The notes beneath the pieces are model-generated. The model saw nothing but the letters and a program-made list of their open reading frames with translations. It searched no databases and was not told the origin of the DNA. Below are positions 1-9,088 of a DNA stretch of 10,008 bases, in pieces; the first letter of the stretch is position 1, and every line of letters starts with the position of its first letter. Source of the DNA: Saprospiraceae bacterium (GTDB taxonomy: Bacteria > Bacteroidota > Bacteroidia > Chitinophagales > Saprospiraceae); assembly GCA_007125435.1 (NCBI GenBank), contig SLDF01000248.1, forward strand, positions 1-10,008, given 5' to 3'. The translations under genes were made by a program, and so were the position numbers.

Positions 1-1
1 C

Positions 2-3000
2 GTTGGAGGAATTGATCCGGGTGCCATGGAGAATATTACAATTACAGTAATAGCTCTGGGTGATGGTGTTTGCGGTGATAGTGATCCGACTACTATAGGA
101 TGTCAATCTGAGCCATGTCCAGATATCGTATTGACTCCTGATGTACCTGCATTTTCATTTTGTCTATATGATGATGTACCGCAGTTAGAACTAGAGATTA
201 ATATTAACGGTTCAGATGGCAGTGGAAATGGTGAATGGAGTGGACATCCCAATTTAACAGCAGATGGTATTTTTGATGTTCAATCCGCTGGTCCCGGTTC
301 TTATGAATTGACTTACACTTTTATAGAGCAAGAATGTACTTATTCCACTTCAGTTACTGTCAATATGTTTGCACCGCCTGTGCCATCATGGGTATCTGAT
401 CTTGATCACGTGTGTATTAATGAGCCAATTGTATTTAATTATACTGGTGATCAACCTAATGCTGGTACCTCTATAAATTGGACATTTGCAGATGGAAGTC
501 CTTCAGTAGGTAATGGTGAAGGTCCTATCTCTGTTGATTGGTCTTCCGGAGGTGATAAAGAAATTGTAATCACAATAACAGATGATTATTGCGAAGCAAC
601 TTATAGTGACTTTGTCTTAGTGGAAGAACCACTCACTGATCCTGTCATTAATTGCGGAGCATCAACAGTGTCAGTAACTTTCTTCTGGGACCCAGTTCCA
701 GGTGCTATAGAGTATATCGTCACTATAGATGGTGGTCCAGAGATGACTTTTGATGCAAACGATGACCTGGAAATTACGATTGATGACCTTGATCAGGAGC
801 AAACTGTTGTGATTACAGTTCAGGCTATCGGTTCAGGAGTATGTGGCAACAGTAATGTCGTTGTTTCAGAATGTACGACGAGAGAGTGTCCGCCTATTGA
901 TGTTACTTTGCGACCTGTAGATCCTATTTGTTTATATTCTGACGTTGATCAGGTTCAGTTAGAATTTGATATTGTAGGCAGTACGATGGAGAATGAAATC
1001 AGATTTCAAGGTCCTGGTATTGTCGATATAGAACAGGGGATTTTTGACCCTGCAGTTGCGGGAATAGGGACTCATACTATATCTATTCGATTAATAGAAG
1101 ACTTTTGTCCATACACAAATGAGATAGATATAGTCGTCTTAGAAGTTCCTAATCCCGAATTTAACATTGAAGGTCCGATTTGTATCAACGAAACTACAAC
1201 AGCTACTTACGCAGGTAATGCAACAAACGATGCTGATTTTACCTGGACTGTTGACGGCGGAGAGATTGTTGTGGGCCAAGGCACACCGCTGATTCAAGTA
1301 AGATGGGCAACGTCAGGAACAAAGAGAATTACTTTAACCGTGACAGAAAATGGATGTACTTCTGATCTTGGAGAACGTGAAATTGAGGTTGAAGATCCAC
1401 TTCCTGCACCTATCATAAGCTGTGAGGTTTCTAATGAGGCGATAAATTTCACTTGGACTCCTGTACCTGGAGCTTCTGGATACAGGGTGACAGTCAATGG
1501 AAATACATTTGAAACAACGGACTTAAACTTTACGATAGAGGGTCTAGATGAAGGTGATGAGCGTACTATAATTGTAGTAGCAATTGGCGATGGTCCGTGT
1601 GGCGATAGTGAACCGGCGGAGCAAACCTGTGAAACTGAAAGATGTCCAGAAATAGATTTGTCAATTACACCTCTTGACTTTATATGCCTTGATGAGACTA
1701 CCGGAACTTTTAATATGGAAGTGATTTTAACAGGTGAAGTTGGAGATGGCGATGGGTCATGGTCTGGTGCTGGAATTACTGATGAGGATAATGGAGTTTT
1801 TGACCCTACTGTATCTGGCATTGGCACTCATACCGTAACCTATACTTATAGAGAAAGGTTCTGTTTGTATGAAGTCAGCTCTGAGGTAGATGTAAGACCA
1901 GTTCCAACATCTGAGTTCTCAGTAACAACTCCAGTTTGTATAGATCAGATTAGTGATATTATGTTTGAAGGTATAGCTGGTCCATCCGCTACTTTTGAAT
2001 GGAATCTAGGTCAAAATGGAAATTTTGTATCTGGAGAGGGCACGCGAATGGTAGAGGGATCCTGGTCAACTATGGGTGACAAAACAGTAACTCTAGCTGT
2101 AGAAGAAAATGGATGTAGAAGTGAGGTTAGTAGTGAAGTTGTTTCAGTAGAAAGAAGGATTAATGCACCGGCATTATCCTGTAACTCGACTTTGACATCG
2201 ATCACTTTCAACTGGAACGATGTGGCTGGTAATGATGGATATTTAGTAAGCATAAACGGCGGAGATTATGAAGAAGTTAATGCCAATTCATTTGACTTTT
2301 CAGATATGAATACAGGTGATTCCATCGAATTCACTATAATTGCTATTGACAATGGTCCATGTGGCAATAGTGAAGAAGATAGTTTGAAATGCTTTGCTGT
2401 GAATTGTCCTGAAGTTGATTTGAGCATTACCAGACTACCTGATATTTGCCTGGAGAATGATCTGCAGCCTATTACTTTGAATGCTGAAATTATTGGCAAT
2501 ATAGAAGGAGAGGAAACTTTTAATTGGACAGGAACGGGCATCATAGATAGAGATGGAGGAATATTTGATCCAGTAGAAGCTGGTCCTGGAGAACATGAGA
2601 TTTTCTTAACTTATAGAGTGACCGTATGTCCTTATCAAGCAAGTACTGTGATAACAGTTATATCTTCACCTGAAATAGACTTTGACTTTGCTTCACCAGC
2701 TTGTTTTGGAATCAATGATGGATCTGTAACCATTAACGAAGTTACTGGTGGAGATGCGCCATATACATTTTCTATAGATGGAGGTCCGCCGACTACAAGT
2801 ATGGAAATAGGCGGGTTAAGACCTGGCGAGCATACAATCCTTGTAACAGATGTTAATGGATGTAGTAATATTTACTCATTTGTACTTGACCAGCCTGAGG
2901 AATTGACTGTAGATATTGGAGGTTCTTACATTATAGATGGTGGTGATTCATTGTCTATTGTGCCCGAATTTAATATTTCAGTCGACTCAATAGTAGAATA

Positions 3001-3454
3001 CAATTGGACAGGAAGTGAGTTTATTACCTGTCCTACATGTGAAATTTTAGAGGTCGTGCCGGATCAGCAGTCTATGGTTACTTTGGTTGTAACTGATATC
3101 AATGGTTGCGTTGCTACTGATAGAGCTACAATTTTTGTAAAAGAGAAGAGAAGAGTGTTTATTCCTTCCGGTTTTACACCTGATGATGATGGTGTGAATG
3201 ACAGGTTTACAATCTTTGCTGCCGAAGAAGTAGAGTCCGTTAAGTCCTTAAAGATATTTGACAGATGGGGTAGCATGGTATTTGAAAATTCAGACTTTCC
3301 ACCTAATGTAGAAAGTGAAGGCTGGGATGGGACTTTTAAGGGCAGTATGCTTAGACCTGGTGTATTTGTTTACCATGCAGTCATAGAATATAGGGATGGT
3401 GTTACGGAGGATATATACGGTGACATAACACTCCTGAGCACAGAGGGTAGGTAG
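2..3454 (+). CDS. Giant modular cell-surface/secreted protein with T9SS type B sorting domain (5' partial)
   Basis: The reading frame is open from the first bases of the window, and the codons before the ATG at 26 already encode the end of an FN3-like domain. That ATG is therefore an internal Met and the true start is upstream. Counting the codon at 2 as residue 1, 1150 residues are visible: the tail of one FN3-like domain (1-33), three complete tandem units (34-290, 291-542, 543-796), a partial fourth unit (797 to about 890), an SprB-type repeat (about 900-968), a PKD-like domain with a CPTC motif, and a CHU_C/T9SS type B sorting domain (about 1052-1150). The sorting domain shows FIPSGFTPDDDGVND, FDRWGSMVFE, WDGTFKG and LRPGVFVY. 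Each unit runs Ig-like, PKD-like, then FN3-like. Such proteins are exported by Sec and T9SS and act at the surface or outside the cell; adhesion or gliding is an inference. No enzymatic domain is visible. The gene ends at its own terminator. Family assignment is secure; the exact role is unknown. Confidence 0.93.
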   Translation, partial: VGGIDPGAMENITITVIALGDGVCGDSDPTTIGCQSEPCPDIVLTPDVPAFSFCLYDDVPQLELEININGSDGSGNGEWSGHPNLTADGIFDVQSAGPGSYELTYTFIEQECTYSTSVTVNMFAPPVPSWVSDLDHVCINEPIVFNYTGDQPNAGTSINWTFADGSPSVGNGEGPISVDWSSGGDKEIVITITDDYCEATYSDFVLVEEPLTDPVINCGASTVSVTFFWDPVPGAIEYIVTIDGGPEMTFDANDDLEITIDDLDQEQTVVITVQAIGSGVCGNSNVVVSECTTRECPPIDVTLRPVDPICLYSDVDQVQLEFDIVGSTMENEIRFQGPGIVDIEQGIFDPAVAGIGTHTISIRLIEDFCPYTNEIDIVVLEVPNPEFNIEGPICINETTTATYAGNATNDADFTWTVDGGEIVVGQGTPLIQVRWATSGTKRITLTVTENGCTSDLGEREIEVEDPLPAPIISCEVSNEAINFTWTPVPGASGYRVTVNGNTFETTDLNFTIEGLDEGDERTIIVVAIGDGPCGDSEPAEQTCETERCPEIDLSITPLDFICLDETTGTFNMEVILTGEVGDGDGSWSGAGITDEDNGVFDPTVSGIGTHTVTYTYRERFCLYEVSSEVDVRPVPTSEFSVTTPVCIDQISDIMFEGIAGPSATFEWNLGQNGNFVSGEGTRMVEGSWSTMGDKTVTLAVEENGCRSEVSSEVVSVERRINAPALSCNSTLTSITFNWNDVAGNDGYLVSINGGDYEEVNANSFDFSDMNTGDSIEFTIIAIDNGPCGNSEEDSLKCFAVNCPEVDLSITRLPDICLENDLQPITLNAEIIGNIEGEETFNWTGTGIIDRDGGIFDPVEAGPGEHEIFLTYRVTVCPYQASTVITVISSPEIDFDFASPACFGINDGSVTINEVTGGDAPYTFSIDGGPPTTSMEIGGLRPGEHTILVTDVNGCSNIYSFVLDQPEELTVDIGGSYIIDGGDSLSIVPEFNISVDSIVEYNWTGSEFITCPTCEILEVVPDQQSMVTLVVTDINGCVATDRATIFVKEKRRVFIPSGFTPDDDGVNDRFTIFAAEEVESVKSLKIFDRWGSMVFENSDFPPNVESEGWDGTFKGSMLRPGVFVYHAVIEYRDGVTEDIYGDITLLSTEGR
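101..2671 (+). repeat. Tandem protein-coding supramodule repeats (three full units and one partial)
   Basis: Within the first gene, in-frame units begin at the cysteine codon of a CxxxxCP motif at 101, 872, 1628 and 2390. They are 257, 252 and 254 codons long, followed by a partial copy with only the first domain (to about 2671). Each unit holds three subdomains. The first is Ig-like, from CPxIDL and an IC motif to a GIFDP-G-G-H/Y-T/E signature and a CxY motif. The second is PKD-like, from V/I-CI to a G-W-S/T-x-G-x-K pattern and a GC or YC motif. The third is FN3-like, with FxWxxVxG and a closing G-x-CG-N/D-S. All three full units carry eight cysteines at matching places, which suggests a conserved disulfide or structural pattern. 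The copies differ widely at base level, so this is an old or fast-diverging duplication. Confidence 0.9.
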
Positions 3455-3478
3455 TATTACATTGAATATATGAATTAG

Positions 3479-3514
3479 AGGTCTCAACGTGTATTTGCAT
3501 GTTGAGACCTTTTT
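3479..3514 (+). terminator. Rho-independent terminator of the first large gene
   Basis: A 13-base arm at 3479-3491 pairs with 3498-3510 across a six-base loop (TATTTG). All positions are Watson-Crick except one G-U pair. A run of five T residues (3510-3514) follows directly. It starts 25 bases after the stop codon at 3452-3454, so it most likely ends that transcript and makes the downstream large gene a separate transcription unit. The flanks are not strongly A-rich on the 5' side, so efficient termination in the opposite direction is less likely. Confidence 0.85.
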
Positions 3515-3712
3515 ATATAATCACAAAATAGATACAAGTTGGGTTAAACCGTATTATCCTTTTGAGCTTCATCTCGCTTAACAAAACTTCTCTATGGCTA
3601 TTACAGAATAGACATTATTGTCATATGATTGATCTTTATACTTAGAAATTTATTTCATTAACAAGCGTTATCATTACATTGCATTGCATTTGAAGTTGAA
3701 TACCTCTAACTC

Positions 3713-6700
3713 ATGAAACGAAGCCTGACTTCAAGAATACTCTTTTTTACTTGCTTACTATGGCTTAGTAGTAAAACGCTTCACAGTCAGTGTTCTTTGC
3801 CTGGCAGTGTCTCAATACCTGTTTCTACCGACCTATCTATTTCACTAGAGATTTCTGGCTCAAACAATGATGATCTATCATCTCCGACTCAGGGTGTTTG
3901 TGCAGTTCTTATTGAATTTCGACACCCTAGAATCAGTCAAATGTCTATCGGCTTGAGGTCTCCAAGTGGAGATGAGATTATTTTGGTTGGACCTATTGGA
4001 ACAGGTAATCCAACAAATAGTACAACCTGGAATTTGACATTTTTACCATGTGCTATTCCTCCAGCACCTGATCCGACGTTTAATAGCGTGTTTAATAGTC
4101 AATCAGATTGGGGTATTTTTGGCAACTTCAATGGCTCATATTACCCTAACTCTGGTTGCCTCGAAGATTTTAATACAGGCAGTATCAATGGCATTTGGGA
4201 ATTGTTCATAGATAACACATCTCCGTTTGATGAAGGTTTGATTTTGAACTTTAGTATTATTTTTTGTGATGATTCCGGTCTTGATTGTTTCTTCTGTTCA
4301 GCTGATGGCGGGCAGATAGGCGTTTCCAATAATACCTTTTGTGAGAATGAGGAGGGTTTACTATTAGATATCAATAGGTCATTCACATCTGGTCTCCCTG
4401 ATCCAGAATCCTATGAATATTTGTATTTGATACTTTCCGGTCAGCAGTTACTTGATACTACAAGACAACCAGATTTGCGACAGTTCCCTCCGGGCAGCTA
4501 TGATGTTTGTGGACTTTCTTTTTTAATTGATAACCAGGATATTATTCCAGAACCGGGAAGCGCTCTTGATTTATATGTTTTACAAGAGACTATACAAGAT
4601 CCTTCTGAGGACATATGTGCGGCTCTTTCAGACTCATGTCTAAACATTGAAATTTTGGGTAGCATTGATACTACCTTTATTGATACTATATTATGTTTTG
4701 GCGATTCTATATTATTTGATGATGAGTTCATTACTACTTCCGGAACCTACACCAATACTTCGCAAGGGTCAAATGGCTGCGACTCAGTTGTAGTTGTTAC
4801 TGCCAATTTTCTAAATCTTAATGCAAACTTTGATAGCGAACTTGAGTTAGACTGCTCTTCGACTGAAGTTGCTTTAGATGCTAATATATTCCAATCCGAC
4901 TTTGATACATTATCTTTTCATTTTTCTGATCCGAGCGGTCAAGTGATTGGCAATATCTTACCTGAATTTGTCGATTCTGCCGGTATTTATCTTCTAGAAA
5001 TTTTAGGCATAGCTGGTGATATAAGCTGCTCTTTTAGTTTTGAATATAACGTCATACAATTGACAGAAGATTACCAGCCATTAATAGAATTGCCTGACAC
5101 GATTTGCATATCTCAAGTATTAAACATAGACCTCATCAATCCGATAAATAATACACAATATGATTGGACTATTTCCGGTGAATTGCAACAGTTTTTATCT
5201 GATCCTGACAGCTCTTCTCTGGTTTTAAATCTGATTCAAGAAGGCGATACTGAAATTTGCTTGCAACTTTCAAACGCATGTTTTATTGATACTGTCTTGT
5301 GCGAGATAATTCATATAGCCGGTGCACCAATTATTTCAACCAATATAGATCCTTTAATATGTGACGATAACATTGTTATTGAAGTATCGGGAATATCGGA
5401 TATTGATCTACAGTTCATTGATGGACCTCAACAGCCTACCTCCATATCACCATTTGAAAATGGACAGTTTGTTGTAGAAGTTTCACAATCAGGGCAATAC
5501 GAATTTGGCTTCAATACGCCTGACGGTGTGTGTGCTTTTCTGGAAACAGTAACCGTAAATATATCTTTACCACCTGATTTTGAGTTTGAACTGCTTGATG
5601 ATACGTTATGTCTCGATTCCGATTTATCTATCTTTATTGACAACTTATCTTTAGATACACTTGCTTTTTCAATTCTGGTCAATGGTATGGACACCTTGCT
5701 CGTTGTTGAGCCTGGTTCTTCTACTTATCAATTACCCTTTGTGCCCATTGTTGATAATGTGTTGATTCTTGAAGAGGTTACCATATTAGGGTCAGAAGAC
5801 TGCGTTTATACCATTGAGGAAGAATTTTATTTTTCGTCAATAGACATAGAGGTACAGACAATTGTTGAGGTCTGTAACAATACAGATACCGGACAACCTA
5901 CAGTCATTGATATTGATCAATTGATAGAGGGTGAATATTTGGAGTTTACAGTATCGGGACCACCATCTATTACTTTTGACAATCTCCCTTTGATAGACTT
6001 TATTAATATTGAAGAGGGTCCGATTTCTTTTCAAATCGAAGTCGTCTATCATAGATCTTGCCCGCCATTAGTTGCCTCTTTAATGGTTAATGTAAATGAC
6101 TGCAGTTGTATTACTGCTGAAATATTTCAATCTTCAGTCTCTTATTGTATATCTGATACGGTTGATTTGTTTGATTACTTATCAAATCCTGTGCCGGGTG
6201 ATTGGAGTTTATTAGAAGAACCTGCAGGTTCGGTCATTAGTCTGGAGAATGGAAAGTTTTTATCTTCTGATGGTACTGTAGGCTTGTATAGGTTTCAATT
6301 CTTGCCTATACAGCCGGATGACGATTGTCCGGCTGATAGTGTTGTATTGGACCTGTCCTTGATCGATGTGTTCAATGCTGGACAGGCTTTACTAGATACA
6401 TTATATCTATGCCCATTTGGCTCTGATGAGATCATGCTGTTCGATCATATAGCAGATTTTGACCCTGGAGGTTCATGGCAAATAATATCTGGCGATTCAT
6501 CTGCTTTTGTGCTTAATTCTGAGACTGGTAGACTCATCAATATTTTACCAACATCAGAAGACCTGACTTTGTCTTATTCACTGATAGGGTCAGATGAATG
6601 CAGTAGTCAAGCACCCATTCTCGCTATTATGGTTAGTGCATTCGATTATCATCCTCCACCTGATTCATTGTTCCTTACCTGCCTGGATCGACTAGTTACT

Positions 6701-7672
6701 TTGGACTTAAGTCTTATCACCCCCGATATAAGCTTGATTTCGTGGTCTTCAAGACGAGGACGTGAGATGTATGACGAAAGTAATGCTTCGCTAAGTTTTC
6801 GAAGACAAGAAACGCTATTCCTTGAAATTGTAAATGCTGATGGAACCTGCATTATTTTAGACACAGTGCATATCGAGGATATAAGCGAAAATATAAATGA
6901 TGTCGACTTATTGATCACCCCAATACCTTGCCCTGACCTAGGTAGCACTGGCAGTGTTGAAATTTTGGATATTTTTGGAGGAACACCTCCATTCTCGATT
7001 TTATTCAACGGTAAAATACCCCAAGATCCCAGTCTCATTTCAAATTTGAGACAGGGGACATATGCAATTGAGATTACTGATTCCAGTGGTTGTACCTGGG
7101 AAAGCGAAGTGGAGATTCAGGAATCTGATACCTTTTTTGTAGATATTGGACCCGACCTTAATGTTAAAGCCGGACAACAGGTGGAGATTGATTATATGTC
7201 GAATATTGAACCGAGTGATGTCAGTTTCTGGCAGTGGCTTGTTAACGGAGAGTCTATTTGTCCTTCATGTCCCACATTATCGCTTCAGCCTTTAGAGCGC
7301 TTGGGCATTAATTTAGAGTTGCGCACCATAGAGGGCTGTACTTATACAGATAGAATGAATATTTTTGTTGATTTGAGAGACCTGGTCTACATACCAAATG
7401 CATTTACACCAAACGATGATGGCGTGAATGATGTGTTCAGTCTTATGACCAACGATGAAAGAATCGAGGTCATACAGCTAGAGGTTTTTGATCGTTGGGG
7501 TGGGGTAGTGTTTGAACAAAGTAACTACTTTCCCGCACAGGAACGCAGACCCTGGGACGGTACCTACAGAGGTAGTCTATTAAACCCGGGTATCTACATC
7601 TGCAAAGTACAATTAAAGCTACCCAATGGCACGATTCAATTTTTACATCAAGAAGTAGCTTTGATTAGATAA
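3713..7672 (+). CDS. Large secreted/surface protein: P-like domain, Ig-like modules, SprB-type repeat, T9SS type B sorting domain
   Basis: A complete protein of 1319 residues. The N-terminus is a Sec signal peptide (basic MKRSLTSR, hydrophobic ILFFTCLLWL, likely cut near residue 25, LHS|QC); it lacks a lipobox. Residues about 40-185 match the proprotein-convertase P (homo B) domain: IEFRHPRISQMSIGLRSPSG near the start and GIWELFIDNTSPFDEG-x-L near its end. No subtilisin-type catalytic domain accompanies it. Residues about 312-374 are a module with DTILCFGDSI and NGCDSVVVV, common in Bacteroidota surface proteins. Further Ig-like modules follow, including a similar pair starting near 812 and 900. 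The tail is an SprB-type repeat (about 1070-1140), a PKD-like domain with CPSC, and the sorting domain (about 1225-1319: YIPNAFTPNDDGVNDVF, FDRWGGVVFE, WDGTYRG, NPGIYICKV). The start is set by the signal peptide; no Shine-Dalgarno sequence is evident, as is usual in this phylum. Export via Sec and T9SS is well supported; an adhesive or matrix role is inferred. Confidence 0.95.
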   Translation: MKRSLTSRILFFTCLLWLSSKTLHSQCSLPGSVSIPVSTDLSISLEISGSNNDDLSSPTQGVCAVLIEFRHPRISQMSIGLRSPSGDEIILVGPIGTGNPTNSTTWNLTFLPCAIPPAPDPTFNSVFNSQSDWGIFGNFNGSYYPNSGCLEDFNTGSINGIWELFIDNTSPFDEGLILNFSIIFCDDSGLDCFFCSADGGQIGVSNNTFCENEEGLLLDINRSFTSGLPDPESYEYLYLILSGQQLLDTTRQPDLRQFPPGSYDVCGLSFLIDNQDIIPEPGSALDLYVLQETIQDPSEDICAALSDSCLNIEILGSIDTTFIDTILCFGDSILFDDEFITTSGTYTNTSQGSNGCDSVVVVTANFLNLNANFDSELELDCSSTEVALDANIFQSDFDTLSFHFSDPSGQVIGNILPEFVDSAGIYLLEILGIAGDISCSFSFEYNVIQLTEDYQPLIELPDTICISQVLNIDLINPINNTQYDWTISGELQQFLSDPDSSSLVLNLIQEGDTEICLQLSNACFIDTVLCEIIHIAGAPIISTNIDPLICDDNIVIEVSGISDIDLQFIDGPQQPTSISPFENGQFVVEVSQSGQYEFGFNTPDGVCAFLETVTVNISLPPDFEFELLDDTLCLDSDLSIFIDNLSLDTLAFSILVNGMDTLLVVEPGSSTYQLPFVPIVDNVLILEEVTILGSEDCVYTIEEEFYFSSIDIEVQTIVEVCNNTDTGQPTVIDIDQLIEGEYLEFTVSGPPSITFDNLPLIDFINIEEGPISFQIEVVYHRSCPPLVASLMVNVNDCSCITAEIFQSSVSYCISDTVDLFDYLSNPVPGDWSLLEEPAGSVISLENGKFLSSDGTVGLYRFQFLPIQPDDDCPADSVVLDLSLIDVFNAGQALLDTLYLCPFGSDEIMLFDHIADFDPGGSWQIISGDSSAFVLNSETGRLINILPTSEDLTLSYSLIGSDECSSQAPILAIMVSAFDYHPPPDSLFLTCLDRLVTLDLSLITPDISLISWSSRRGREMYDESNASLSFRRQETLFLEIVNADGTCIILDTVHIEDISENINDVDLLITPIPCPDLGSTGSVEILDIFGGTPPFSILFNGKIPQDPSLISNLRQGTYAIEITDSSGCTWESEVEIQESDTFFVDIGPDLNVKAGQQVEIDYMSNIEPSDVSFWQWLVNGESICPSCPTLSLQPLERLGINLELRTIEGCTYTDRMNIFVDLRDLVYIPNAFTPNDDGVNDVFSLMTNDERIEVIQLEVFDRWGGVVFEQSNYFPAQERRPWDGTYRGSLLNPGIYICKVQLKLPNGTIQFLHQEVALIR

Positions 7673-7688
7673 ATGCATAGATGACAGC

Positions 7689-8975
7689 CTATTCATTTGA
7701 CTTGTATACCTTACCGTCTTTCATGACAAAATCCATTGATTTGAGTACCGAAATATCTTCTAATGGATTGCCTTTTACGGCAACGATATCAGCATAATAT
7801 CCACTTTTAATGATACCTAATTGATCTTGCTTTAGCAATTCAGCACAGTTTAAAGTGGCTGTTACTATCGCTTCCATCGGCGGCATACCGGCTTCGACCA
7901 TGTAAATGAATTCATCTGCATTATCCCCGTGGTAGCTTACTCCGGTATCTGTTCCGAAAGCAACCTTTACCCCCTTTTTATAAGCCATAGCAAAGGTGTT
8001 TTGTATTTGTGGGCCAATCTCCGAGGCCTTTTGGGCGACTACTCTGGGATAAAATCCTGCAATCCTGGCTTTATTTGCTACAAATTTACCTGCCGAAATA
8101 GTTGGTACATAAAATGTCCCCATTTTTATCATTTCGTTTGCTACTTCCTCTGTCATATACGTGCCATGTTCAATTGATGTGATACCTGCTTGCACAGCTC
8201 TCATCATACCTTCTGTACCATGAGCGTGTGCCGCAGTGTGAAATCCATAGTCGTTAGCAGTCTCTATGACAGCTCTCAGTTCATCTTCCATGAATTGTGG
8301 GTTAAGTCCACTTGCCGCTACACTGAGTACACCACCGGTAGCAGTAATTTTTATACAGTCGGCACCATTTTTATATCTCTGCCTTACAGCCTGCCGAGCC
8401 TCTTCTGCCGAATTGATCACCCCGGACTCTGGCCCGGGATCATAGGAATAAAACTTATTATTTCCATTTGAAGGATCAGCGTGCCCCCCGGTCGTAGCTA
8501 TTGACTTTTCTGCAGTAAATATTCTCGGACCATCTACTAATCCCTCATTTATAGCATTTCTCAAGGAGACATTGATACCGCTTCCACCAAGATCCCTTAC
8601 TGTTGTAAAGCCTGCAAGAAGATTTTTCATGGCATATGCATGGGCCTTATATGCCACATCAGCATCGTTAAGTGTATACTTTTCGAGGTATCTCTTTGGG
8701 TTGGACTCTGATTCGATGTGTACATGCATATCCATAAACCCCGGCATGACAGTCATCTGACGCAAATCTATGACATTGATATCCTCATTATCAGTCTGTA
8801 AATATCCATCATCCACTCGCAAGATCAGGTTATCCTCGACCACAATTGTCATCTCCTCACGCACCCTTTGATTTTCTACATCGACCAGCGACCCACAGTG
8901 TATATATTGAATTTGTCCAAAAATAGCATTAGGCAGCAACCCGCCAATAAGTAAATATAGAATCAATCCTCTCAT
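7689..8975 (-). CDS. Secreted metal-dependent amidohydrolase (imidazolonepropionase-like / Xaa-Pro dipeptidase-like)
   Basis: A complete 428-residue protein of the amidohydrolase superfamily. Residues 1-20 form a signal peptide (MRGLILYLLIGGLLPNAIFG, then Q21), so the enzyme probably works in the periplasm; it has no T9SS sorting domain. The (beta/alpha)8-barrel metal-ligand motifs are all visible: HxH at His84/His86 after PGFMDM, Lys209 in CIKITATGG as the likely carboxylated bridging lysine, His250/His252 in AAHAHG, His270 in SIEHGT, and Asp343 in GTDTG. The GGHAD motif near residue 163-167 and the C-terminal GYYADIVAVKGNP beta-sandwich segment are typical of the subfamily often annotated as Xaa-Pro dipeptidase or imidazolonepropionase-like. 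Known relatives hydrolyse dipeptides or N-acyl amino acids, but the substrate cannot be read from the sequence. The gene is convergent with the preceding large gene (16-base gap, no clear terminator between them) and appears monocistronic in this window. Nothing looks truncated or degraded. Confidence 0.93.
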   Translation of the reverse strand: MRGLILYLLIGGLLPNAIFGQIQYIHCGSLVDVENQRVREEMTIVVEDNLILRVDDGYLQTDNEDINVIDLRQMTVMPGFMDMHVHIESESNPKRYLEKYTLNDADVAYKAHAYAMKNLLAGFTTVRDLGGSGINVSLRNAINEGLVDGPRIFTAEKSIATTGGHADPSNGNNKFYSYDPGPESGVINSAEEARQAVRQRYKNGADCIKITATGGVLSVAASGLNPQFMEDELRAVIETANDYGFHTAAHAHGTEGMMRAVQAGITSIEHGTYMTEEVANEMIKMGTFYVPTISAGKFVANKARIAGFYPRVVAQKASEIGPQIQNTFAMAYKKGVKVAFGTDTGVSYHGDNADEFIYMVEAGMPPMEAIVTATLNCAELLKQDQLGIIKSGYYADIVAVKGNPLEDISVLKSMDFVMKDGKVYKSNE

Positions 8976-9088
8976 AATGTTGTACTTTTATAGTTGGCAA
9001 GATATCGTTTTTTGTCCAGATTTTTGTTGTTGACAATACATTCATTGATAAGTTGGACTTCAAGTTCTTTTACTTAAATAACATCTTT

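Noticed and set aside
26..28. ATG as the start of the first gene
   Set aside because: The frame is open upstream to the window edge, and the codons before it continue the FN3-like domain seen in later units. There is no signal peptide after it.
1294..1827. Open frame of 177 codons on the minus strand inside the first large gene
   Set aside because: It is antisense to strongly supported repeat-coding sequence, is rich in Ser/Pro/Val as expected for the shadow of an Asp/Glu/Thr-rich protein, and shows no domain or signal peptide.
3611..3692. Possible regulatory signals before the second large gene: GACA-TTAT-TGTC inverted repeat and a TGCATTTG box (3685-3692)
   Set aside because: The inverted repeat is only four bases per arm. 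The box differs by one base from the Bacteroidota -7 consensus TAnnTTTG, but no TTG -33 element lies at the right distance, so neither can be called with confidence.
6649..7038. Open frame of 129 codons on the minus strand inside the second large gene
   Set aside because: It is antisense to the Ig-like and SprB-type coding region and has no recognisable features.
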